In this document: positions 19,562-25,803 of the stretch, piece by piece
Layout of the letters: each line of letters starts with the position of its first letter
Position numbering within the stretch: the first letter of the stretch is position 1
Virus record (IMG/VR): IMGVR_UViG_3300044695_001431
Location: 1 to 25,803 of that record
Reading direction: 5' to 3' (one strand)
DNA length: 25,803 nucleotides
DNA from: a virus
The notes under the pieces: generated by a model
Told to the model about the DNA's origin: nothing
Database searches by the model: none
The model's input: the letters and a program-made list of their open reading frames with translations, nothing else
Position numbers and translations under genes: made by a program

Positions 19562-19704
19562 TAATCTTCTGTTTTTTCCTCTTTAGGCTTTTGCTCAAGT
19601 TCAAGCTGACCAAAGAAAGTTAATAATGGTAATCCAAACTCTGTAGGGATTTTGTTAATAAATGCCTTTAAGTCGTTTAATTGCTGCTCGTTTAATGTAA
19701 TCAT
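19561..19704 (-). CDS. First gene of lysis block, small acidic protein (47 aa)
   Basis: ATG at 19704, TAA at 19561 (47 aa). It begins MITLNEQQLNDLKAFINKIP, has a short hydrophobic patch (FGLPLLTFFGQLEL) and ends acidic/basic (EQKPKEEKTED). Not membrane-spanning. It is the first gene after promoter P3 with an AT-rich leader, and its stop overlaps the next ATG (TAATG). Possibly a regulator of the adjacent small membrane protein; this is inference. Confidence 0.6.
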   Translation of the reverse strand: MITLNEQQLNDLKAFINKIPTEFGLPLLTFFGQLELEQKPKEEKTED

Positions 19705-19722
19705 ATTATTTTATTTTATTCA

Positions 19723-19753
19723 CAAATATAGTTATTTGTTACGGATTAACAAA
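19723..19753 (-). promoter_or_regulatory. Promoter P3 (Bacteroidota type) for lysis block
   Basis: A -33 TTTG (19753-19750), a 19-nt spacer and a -7 TATATTTG (19730-19723) match the Bacteroidota housekeeping consensus exactly. It overlaps the last codons of the homing endonuclease gene and reads into the lysis block (first ATG at 19704). Unlike P1 and P2 it has a proper -33 box and no phased TGTATA hexamers, so it is probably recognised by the host polymerase directly. Confidence 0.7.
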
Positions 19754-20437
19754 TGACAAAGGAAGTAATGCCCATTTATAGCCTTTATGGGTTCTATTAT
19801 AATTTTTTAAACACTCTGTCATACAAGCAGCATTAGCTTTTAATTCTTTATAAATATATCTTCTATTGTACCAAACCTTTATCAAATTATCATTTTTATC
19901 ATATTGACCTATTGGTTCATATATAGATAGCCAATATTGTTCAGTTTTTCTTTTATGTTCATCTGTCCAAGAACCATTTGATTTCCCTTTAAAATACTCT
20001 GATAACTTTCTTCTATGTTCTTCAGATTTTGGTCTATTTTTTAATGCAATAGATATTTTTAAATTTCTTTCTTTTGTAAGAGGGGGTTTATGTTTTGCAG
20101 CTTCTCTTAATTTAGCCTTTGTTTCTTCAGATGCTTTTCTACCTTTATTCCATAATCCATTCATTTCCTCTCCACCATCGGTTAAATTAGCAAGTGTGCC
20201 TGTCTTTTTATCTATTCTACCATACAAAGAAATAAGTTCAATTTCCTTCTCTAATGCTTGTTCTCTTGTTAAATCATCAAATAATATTTCTACATCATAA
20301 TTGGTTCTTGAAACTATTGATTTCCAAATTATGTTTTTTCTTTGATTCTTCTCATAAGCCCTTTTTATATGAGTAGCTATGCCAATATAAAAAGGTTCAT
20401 TCTTATCAAGCCTAATATGTCTGTAAACGTATGCCAT
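19739..20437 (-). CDS. GIY-YIG homing endonuclease with NUMOD repeats
   Basis: The 232-aa protein starts with a GIY-YIG nuclease: YVYRHI and PFYIGIA form the strands, followed by KRAYEK (catalytic Arg position) and LEKEIELISLYG (catalytic Glu position). Then come NUMOD3-type DNA-binding repeats (GRKASEETKAKLREA, RPKSEEHRRKLSEYFKG) and a NUMOD1/IENR1-type C-terminal domain (IGQYDKNDNLIKVWYN, ending HKGYKW). It is free-standing, with no intron signs around it. After the normal end GYKW the frame continues with LLPLSFVNP, resembling the end of the upstream gene. It appears AT-richer than its neighbours, consistent with recent arrival. Confidence 0.9.
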   Translation of the reverse strand: MAYVYRHIRLDKNEPFYIGIATHIKRAYEKNQRKNIIWKSIVSRTNYDVEILFDDLTREQALEKEIELISLYGRIDKKTGTLANLTDGGEEMNGLWNKGRKASEETKAKLREAAKHKPPLTKERNLKISIALKNRPKSEEHRRKLSEYFKGKSNGSWTDEHKRKTEQYWLSIYEPIGQYDKNDNLIKVWYNRRYIYKELKANAACMTECLKNYNRTHKGYKWALLPLSFVNP

Positions 20438-20454
20438 TAAAGCAAAGATAAAGA

Positions 20455-20781
20455 TTAAGGATTAGAAAAAGGCAGAGGCAAAGAAATTATCGGTGGGTTA
20501 ACTTGATTCTCTATTTGAGCATCTAAATTAAGGTCTAAAGCCTCTACATCAATAGAAGCATCCAACCAACCACAAACAATGTCATAGGTTAAGTCCTCAT
20601 AAGGGATAAAGTTAGTAACATCATCCTTTGAGAATGATTGACTGCCATAAACCGAAGCAAAGTATTCTACTCCGTTAATTGTTTCTTTAGCCATTCTTGA
20701 CCAATCAACAGTAATTACAAAGTCAATTAATTCCCCATCTTTAGGTACACAAGCCATTTGATTGATAAACCAGTATTTCAT
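20455..20781 (-). CDS. Conserved Bacteroidota phage protein after tail fibre (108 aa)
   Basis: A 108-aa acidic protein (MKYWFINQMACVPKDGELID, INGVEYFASVYGSQSF, later YDIVCGWLDASIDVEALDLN) ending SLPLPFSNP. I recognise it as a recurrent protein next to tail fibres in Bacteroidota phages, with unknown function; fibre assembly or attachment is a contextual idea. It follows the fibre stop by 1 nt. A -7-like TATCTTTG follows its stop (20450-20443). Confidence 0.7.
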   Translation of the reverse strand: MKYWFINQMACVPKDGELIDFVITVDWSRMAKETINGVEYFASVYGSQSFSKDDVTNFIPYEDLTYDIVCGWLDASIDVEALDLNLDAQIENQVNPPIISLPLPFSNP

Positions 20782-20782
20782 A

Positions 20783-23566
20783 TTATTTATTTTTAATTAA
20801 TTGTTTAAGTTCTTCTATTTGTGCTTGTTGTTCTTGGATAGCTTTTACTAATAATGCAACAAAATGAGGATATTGCAATGCATCAGGTGTGCCATCTTCT
20901 GCATATTGTACAAATTCAGTTAAACCTAAAGCATCTATTTCTTCTGCAATAAATCCAGTAAACTTTTTACCAGCTTCACTTGGATTCTTAGATTCATAAA
21001 GTACTGGTCTAATTTTTAATACATCAACTAAGCCTCTTTTATAATCCTCTATACTATGCTTATATTTTAAAGAAGATGTATTTCTACCTAAAAAACCATC
21101 CGCTTGGACAAATACGTTTGCAGTTGATGCATAAGCATAACTATATGTTCCAGGTGTACATACTAAAGAATCATTTCTAACAAAAAATAAATCACTTCCA
21201 GCGCTATTATGTATTAATAATGCATTATTTGAACTTGTTGCAGAAACTCCTTTAATATATAATCTGCTATCACTTCCAGTTGTTCCACCTATTTGAACAT
21301 TACCCCCTGATGTGATTCTCATTCGTTCGCCTCCGCCATTAGTAGCGAAAATCATATAGTTAGACGAGTGATTATATACAATAGCACCATTATAAACTTG
21401 ACTACCAGATGTGCCATTTGCAAAATAGATATTAGCATCACTTGTAGAACCAGTATAAATTGTTAGTCCTTGTGTTGATGAACCATTACCAACTACAAGT
21501 TGATTAGCACCACTACCAAGTGAATTAGGACTACTCGTTCCGATTCCAACATTACCACCGCTTGTAATACGCATACGTTCGGTGTCACTTGAAGTGCCTG
21601 TAAAGAATCTCATATTGCCTGAATTATCTTGCAATATTCTTCCTGAACTTATTAATGAACCACTTGTATATACAGTCATATATAAAGCAGAACCATTGGT
21701 TGTAGTATTATTTATATTTATTAATGCATCACTTCCGCTATTTTCTACTTGTAATTTACCTTGTGTTGGCGATGTAGTTCCGATTCCAACTGAACCACCG
21801 CTTGGTTGTAAAATTAAAGGAGTGAAACTCGTTCCTTGCCATACTGATTGCAATTCTGTTCTACCACTTGTTGCATCTATGCCTATTAAAAATTGTTTCC
21901 CTGTTGTACCTGATTGCTCACCAAGTCTAACAATAGTTCCTGTTGCCACAACTTGTAAAGGTGACAATGGACTTGGAGTTCCTATTCCAAGATTACCACT
22001 TCTTGTAAATGTCATTAATTGACTTGAAGTAGTTCCTGAAGTTCTACCAAAAAAAGACAAATTATTACTTGAATTTAATTGTAAATAAATTCCATCATTT
22101 CCTGATAAATTTAAAAAACCTTGATAAGCACTTGAACCTAAACTATCATTACCATTTTTTGATAACAATAAGAATTGTCCTGTATTTATACCAAATGAGC
22201 CTGTACCCATATCTAAATTTGCAGTTGCTCCTGTATAAGGAACGTAACCACTAAGGTTAGATGTTAATGCAATCGTACCTGTAGCATTTGGGAAAGTGTA
22301 AGTATTGCCCACGCTTGTACTTGCAAAGTTTAAACTATTATATCCCCCTGCAGGAAAGTTAACATTTAATCCATTAACATTTGCTCCGATAACTGTATGA
22401 CTACTAACTGCACCACCACTTAAAGTTTGATTAATTGCAATACCAGCCGTAAATCTTGTTTGATAAGTATTATATACGTTAACGCCATTATATACATTAT
22501 CACCATTCAAAGTCTTATTTCCTGTGATTGTTTCTGTACCTGCTAAATGCACTACTAAACTATCATTGGCAGGAGTATAACCTATTGCAGGTTGCTTTGC
22601 ATTAAACGTACTCCAATCCGTTGAACTTAACTTACCTGTATTTGTAGCCGAAGCCACAGGCAGATTAAAAGTATGAGTAGCCGTTGAACTTGATATGTTA
22701 AAATCCGTTCCGCTTGTTCCTGTCGCTAAAAATTGTACTTGTCTTGTTAAGTTATTTAACGAAGTTAATCCCTTAGAAAATGTTGTAACTACTTGGCACA
22801 AATGATTGTTCTCTGTGTGTAAAGTAACTACTCTTGTATCCACATTAACATATATTCTAATAGCTATTCTATCAGTTATTGCTAAAGTAGTTTGAGTAAC
22901 AGGGATAGCAAAATAATAAGGACTTAAAGTAGTTCCGTTTGTTAAATATTCAGGTACGCTTTGGCTACTTCCTATTAAAGTAAAAGTAGTGCCGTCATAC
23001 TTATAAACCTCTGCATATACATAAGGATTATGAGCATTAGAATTAACACTAAAATAAAATTCACAATTAAAGTTTCCTGCAGGTACTTCTAATAAAGCAG
23101 GGTCGTTAGCATCAGTTAAGTAACTTGCTATGTATCCATTAGTTGAAGCCGTAATATCTGTTCCTGCACCTGCAATAGGGTCTTTACTAAATTCTCTATA
23201 ATCAACCCCACCGATAGTACCTTGACTTACACTTGAATTTAGATAGTAACTAACCGAACTTCCCCCACCTGTTGATGTTGGGAAATCTGCCAATGCGCCA
23301 TCCCCTCTAACATATTGAGTAGCATCCCCTGCAAATCCAATATTTATCGTTCCTGCACTTGTAATTGGACTGCCTGTTATTGTTAAAGCGTTGCCTGTTT
23401 CTGTAACTCCAACACTTGTAACTGTACCTGTTGTAGCAAATAAATTAGCTATCTGTAATAACGTAATCTTTTTACTTACTCCTGTAATCGGATCGCCTAT
23501 AATTGTTAAATCAGAAGTTTGTGGCGAAACGCTTGTCGCTAACTGATTAATTTTTTTTGATTCCAT
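20783..23566 (-). CDS. Tail fibre with S74 intramolecular chaperone domain
   Basis: The start is ATG 23566 (MESKKINQLATSVSPQTSDL), overlapping the upstream stop as TAATG; a longer reading to 23596 lies inside the previous gene. The 927-aa protein has a Gly/Ser/Thr-rich beta shaft with recurring modules (ITSGGNVGIGTSSP, LGIGTPSP, VGIGTTSP, NVQIGGTTGSD). The last 97 residues are an endosialidase-type chaperone (peptidase S74) domain: SSLKYKHSIEDY with the Ser-Lys cleavage dyad, IRPVLYESK, GFIAEEID and a C-terminal coiled coil. It trimerises and is then cut off by itself. The receptor-binding region should lie in the middle. Confidence 0.92.
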   Translation of the reverse strand: MESKKINQLATSVSPQTSDLTIIGDPITGVSKKITLLQIANLFATTGTVTSVGVTETGNALTITGSPITSAGTINIGFAGDATQYVRGDGALADFPTSTGGGSSVSYYLNSSVSQGTIGGVDYREFSKDPIAGAGTDITASTNGYIASYLTDANDPALLEVPAGNFNCEFYFSVNSNAHNPYVYAEVYKYDGTTFTLIGSSQSVPEYLTNGTTLSPYYFAIPVTQTTLAITDRIAIRIYVNVDTRVVTLHTENNHLCQVVTTFSKGLTSLNNLTRQVQFLATGTSGTDFNISSSTATHTFNLPVASATNTGKLSSTDWSTFNAKQPAIGYTPANDSLVVHLAGTETITGNKTLNGDNVYNGVNVYNTYQTRFTAGIAINQTLSGGAVSSHTVIGANVNGLNVNFPAGGYNSLNFASTSVGNTYTFPNATGTIALTSNLSGYVPYTGATANLDMGTGSFGINTGQFLLLSKNGNDSLGSSAYQGFLNLSGNDGIYLQLNSSNNLSFFGRTSGTTSSQLMTFTRSGNLGIGTPSPLSPLQVVATGTIVRLGEQSGTTGKQFLIGIDATSGRTELQSVWQGTSFTPLILQPSGGSVGIGTTSPTQGKLQVENSGSDALININNTTTNGSALYMTVYTSGSLISSGRILQDNSGNMRFFTGTSSDTERMRITSGGNVGIGTSSPNSLGSGANQLVVGNGSSTQGLTIYTGSTSDANIYFANGTSGSQVYNGAIVYNHSSNYMIFATNGGGERMRITSGGNVQIGGTTGSDSRLYIKGVSATSSNNALLIHNSAGSDLFFVRNDSLVCTPGTYSYAYASTANVFVQADGFLGRNTSSLKYKHSIEDYKRGLVDVLKIRPVLYESKNPSEAGKKFTGFIAEEIDALGLTEFVQYAEDGTPDALQYPHFVALLVKAIQEQQAQIEELKQLIKNK

Positions 23567-24015
23567 TAATAAGTATAATTTGTAGGCACTTGACACCTGT
23601 TGTTTATAAATGGTAAATTCAAAGTAATATCACACTTGACACCTGCTAAAAAATCAGGATCAGATTCCGTGAAATATGTCATTGGAATATTATCCCCGCA
23701 AGTCCAAGTAACTATCCCATAATCCATTGGGTATCTTAACTGCGCAATAAAATCTTGTGCTACCAATGTTTGATCTGATAAAACTTCCGTTTCGTTTGTT
23801 TCCTCTGATAGCATCCTATCCATAAAGTAAAAACTAAAATTGTAATCTATTTCCTTAGCAGCTATATTAGCACCCGTTAACGTAAAAAACATAGCAGGAT
23901 AAGTTACCTCGCCATTGCTTAATCGTTCCCAGACATCGCCAAAATAAACAAAATTAATTTGTTCGTGGTCGTTTCCTATCTTTGTCAGTTCGCTGACGAT
24001 TTGATTCAAAGTCAT
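23566..24015 (-). CDS. Tail-completion/neck-like protein (149 aa)
   Basis: The 149-aa protein (MTLNQIVSELTKIGNDHEQI at the start) has an N-terminal helix, strands around YPAMFFTLTGANI and a long helix with LSDQTLVAQDFIAQL. This is the alpha-beta layout of tail terminator proteins, and the gene sits where a tail terminator or neck protein is usual, after the connector. Assignment is by layout and context. Its stop overlaps the fibre start (TAATG). Confidence 0.7.
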   Translation of the reverse strand: MTLNQIVSELTKIGNDHEQINFVYFGDVWERLSNGEVTYPAMFFTLTGANIAAKEIDYNFSFYFMDRMLSEETNETEVLSDQTLVAQDFIAQLRYPMDYGIVTWTCGDNIPMTYFTESDPDFLAGVKCDITLNLPFINNRCQVPTNYTY

Positions 24016-24082
24016 TCTTTTTAGCTTTTTCCAAATAAACTTTTAGCTTATTTTGGTTTTTTATAGTTACTTGTTTACTCAT
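23954..24082 (-). CDS. Possible small basic protein (42 aa)
   Basis: ATG at 24082 lies 1 nt after the connector stop. The frame encodes MSKQVTIKNQNKLKVYLEKA and ends RQRTDKDRKRPRTN, strongly basic, 42 aa. It overlaps the next gene by 62 nt. Favouring it: stop/start packing and a sensible start. Against it: small size, long overlap, low complexity. It could also be plain spacer. Confidence 0.4.
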   Translation of the reverse strand: MSKQVTIKNQNKLKVYLEKAKKNDFESNRQRTDKDRKRPRTN

Positions 24083-24083
24083 A

Positions 24084-24680
24084 TTAGCAGCATCCAATAT
24101 TACCCTGATACCTTTCCTCAAAAGTTCTTTTACGTTTACCCTCGTAATCATCATCATTGCAACAAGCATCCCCTAAATACATTGAAACTGTGTAACCTTC
24201 ATTATCAGGCTTGATTGAATCAATGCCGCTACCAAAGTTTAAATAGTTAGGATATAAAGCATTGTTTTGTTTTAGGTATTTAATTAACCTTTGCTTGTAA
24301 AATTCTGCTCTGGCTTTGTATCTATTAGCCACATCAATCATATCTTGCATTGACGGATTTTCTTGATTTTCGCCTGACTTTCTTAAAAGCCCTTTGTTAT
24401 AAAACTGAAACGATAAGCCTTGTGGTAATTCAGACATTACAAAATAGATTAATGTATCTACAATGTAATCATCCAATAAAGTAGTTTGTAAATTTGTGTA
24501 TGTATTGGTATCAACCGCCGTTTGTAATTCATTGTAAAGTGCCGATCCTAATGCAGGCAAAATATACATATCTTGCGCCGTCTTAATTTCAGGCAATACT
24601 AATTTTTCATCTACGTTTGCGTGCAATCCTGTTCTGTCTTTAATTGACTGGACTGATATAAATAAAGTATTCTTGCTCAT
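24084..24680 (-). CDS. Head-tail connector-like protein (DUF6712-like)
   Basis: The start is ATG 24680 (MSKNTLFISVQSIKDRTGLH), overlapping the portal stop as TAATG; a longer frame to 24725 would lie inside the portal gene. The 198-aa helical protein has a pattern of helices (AQDMYILPALGSALYNEL, VDTLIYFVMSELP) that I associate with the DUF6712 head-completion proteins of Bacteroidota phages. Its role would be joining the portal to the tail. A Cys-rich end (GCC, with DACCNDDD earlier) is notable. Confidence 0.75.
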   Translation of the reverse strand: MSKNTLFISVQSIKDRTGLHANVDEKLVLPEIKTAQDMYILPALGSALYNELQTAVDTNTYTNLQTTLLDDYIVDTLIYFVMSELPQGLSFQFYNKGLLRKSGENQENPSMQDMIDVANRYKARAEFYKQRLIKYLKQNNALYPNYLNFGSGIDSIKPDNEGYTVSMYLGDACCNDDDYEGKRKRTFEERYQGNIGCC

Positions 24681-25803
24681 TATTTTTTTCTTGTTACTAT
24701 GTTTGAAACCCATTGATGTCTGCAACTTGGCTCGTGTGTATTAGTACCAGGCTTTGTGTACCAACCGCCTTTACGATCCCATACTGAATATCCTAATCTT
24801 GCACTCATTAACTCTATTTCGCTACGGCTATAAACCTTATTTGCGTCTAATAAAGCTACGCAAAATGGACGGCTTGTATCCTTATCTGCATTACTAAATC
24901 CTGCTTTCCATTCATAAGAATATCTAATCAGCAATTCCGTTGTCTGTGGCTTAATCTTTTCTAAAATATCCTTTAATGGCTCTGTCAAAGTATGCTCTGT
25001 AATTACATTCTCATCAATCCCCTTACCTATTGTGTATTGCTTTGGTTGAATATGCCCATCATCAATCAATTTTTTAATAACTTCATTGATAGTATCAACG
25101 CTTTGATCTAAGGTAGTCGCCAAAACTTCTGGCGTTATTCTTTTATCCTTAGCCATCAAATCAAGCACATTGGCTTGCAATTGATTTACCTCTGCAAATA
25201 GCTGATATTCAGAATCATCATTAAAACGAGTTCTTGACTTCCAAATATTGTATGAAGCCTTATCCTCGCCAAACTCAAAAAACACGCTGAAATCGTCTGA
25301 AAATGCTTCTGGTTGTGCTACTTGTATATCTTCGCCACCTTCTTTTGGTTGTAAAGCAACTAATGCTCTAAGCTCATTTGGTGTTAACTGATTCAATACT
25401 TTATTTGCAACTAAAGGCGATAAGTTATTTATTGCATTAATAACGTCTTGATTTGTTGCTGATGTTTTTTCTTCAAGTGCCATCAATCCAACTTTATCTC
25501 TAAGTTCGTCTTTAGACATTATTTGTAATAAACCATTCTCTGTCAATTCAATTCCAATTGCTTCTGTAGGTATAATTTTTAAATCAGCATCTTCAATACC
25601 TCTGTATTTAAATAGCATATTAAATACACTTTCAAGGTGCATCTGCTTACTATTAACATAAGTATTTTTGAATATCTCATAGCCGTCTCTCATTTCTGAA
25701 CGGCTGCCTAACTTACCAGCCTCTGCAATACCAAAGATTGATGGCGTAGTAATTTGATGCCCTGAAAATATATTAGTTTGAATCAAAGAATCTACACGCC
25801 CGA
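24680..25803 (-). CDS. Portal protein, C-terminal part (5' end outside window)
   Basis: The frame is open to the right edge (codons GRVDS before the first TTG), so the gene starts upstream. Its first part, IFSGHQITTPSIFGIAEAGK, then FEIF-like DGYEIFKNTYVNSKQ, is the stem/crown-side region of Bacteroidota portal proteins, the dodecameric DNA gate. A long C-terminal extension follows: a winged-helix-like stretch (LDLMAKDKRITPEVLATTL), then RPFCVALLDANKVYSRSEIE and CRHQW near the end, a Cys/His pattern like that of MuF-type minor head proteins. This suggests a fused minor-head module. It ends with TAA overlapping the connector ATG. Confidence 0.8.
   Translation of the reverse strand, partial: GRVDSLIQTNIFSGHQITTPSIFGIAEAGKLGSRSEMRDGYEIFKNTYVNSKQMHLESVFNMLFKYRGIEDADLKIIPTEAIGIELTENGLLQIMSKDELRDKVGLMALEEKTSATNQDVINAINNLSPLVANKVLNQLTPNELRALVALQPKEGGEDIQVAQPEAFSDDFSVFFEFGEDKASYNIWKSRTRFNDDSEYQLFAEVNQLQANVLDLMAKDKRITPEVLATTLDQSVDTINEVIKKLIDDGHIQPKQYTIGKGIDENVITEHTLTEPLKDILEKIKPQTTELLIRYSYEWKAGFSNADKDTSRPFCVALLDANKVYSRSEIELMSARLGYSVWDRKGGWYTKPGTNTHEPSCRHQWVSNIVTRKK

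Noticed and set aside
19739-20437. Group I intron around the homing endonuclease
   Set aside because: No interrupted host gene or intron core was seen on either side; both neighbours look complete, so the endonuclease is free-standing.
21582-22022. Plus-strand 146-codon frame opposite the tail fibre
   Set aside because: It is a shadow of the repetitive fibre gene; the Pro/Val/Leu-rich translation mirrors the Gly/Thr/Ser repeats.
1-25803. tRNA genes, CRISPR arrays, insertion sequences, integrase and stop-codon recoding
   Set aside because: No cloverleaf, repeat-spacer array, transposase or integrase was found. TAA and TAG both end genes normally (for example TAG after the DnaA-like gene), so there is no sign of a recoded stop.

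Overview
This window is a stretch of a tailed double-stranded DNA phage (or prophage) genome of a Bacteroidota host. It carries a portal protein, terminase subunits, a frameshifted tail assembly chaperone, an S74-type tail fibre, a lysis block and a phage replication/recombination module. The host assignment rests on AT-rich DNA, intergenic motifs matching the Bacteroidota -7 promoter box (TAnnTTTG), the near absence of Shine-Dalgarno sequences, and structural proteins of types I know from Flavobacterium/Bacteroides phages. Every gene I can support lies on the minus strand, so transcription runs from high to low coordinates. No integrase, tRNA or CRISPR array was seen. Both ends cut through genes.

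Layout in transcription order: (1) 25803-20455, virion genes: portal C-terminus, connector, a tail-completion-like protein, a 927-aa tail fibre with an S74 chaperone domain, and a 108-aa protein. (2) 20437-19739, a free-standing GIY-YIG homing endonuclease. (3) 19753-17131, a lysis block from its own promoter: small membrane proteins, spanin-like candidates, holin-like proteins, a 28-aa membrane peptide and an M15 endolysin with EF-hand-like loops. (4) 17126-15778, a DnaQ-like exonuclease and small unknowns, closed by a terminator. (5) From a promoter at ~15.69 kb, replication and recombination: small unknowns, ERF annealing protein, an SSB-tail-like small protein, a DnaA domain IV protein, a structured intergenic RNA region, a Lin1244-type replication initiator, a VRR-NUC nuclease and a sigma-like regulator. 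(6) 10962-8601, accessory genes: an LpxA-like acyltransferase and two glycosyltransferases. (7) 8614-5179, packaging: HNH nuclease, ParB/DNA methyltransferase fusion, TerS-like protein, TerL. (8) From a second promoter at ~5.1 kb, small proteins, a structured terminator and the tail assembly chaperone. (9) After another terminator, tail/baseplate genes leaving the window.

The strongest non-gene signals are regulatory. The promoters at ~15.69 kb and ~5.1 kb are near-copies about 10.6 kb apart, each with three TGKATA hexamers at exact 11-bp spacing, the last overlapping the -7 box. The gap after the DnaA-like gene can fold into hairpins whose 7-nt loops are perfectly complementary (kissing-loop potential). 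The tail assembly chaperone has a textbook -1 frameshift site. The homing endonuclease gene ends with a look-alike of the end of its upstream neighbour, followed by a similar -7 box, suggesting how it inserted without breaking transcription.
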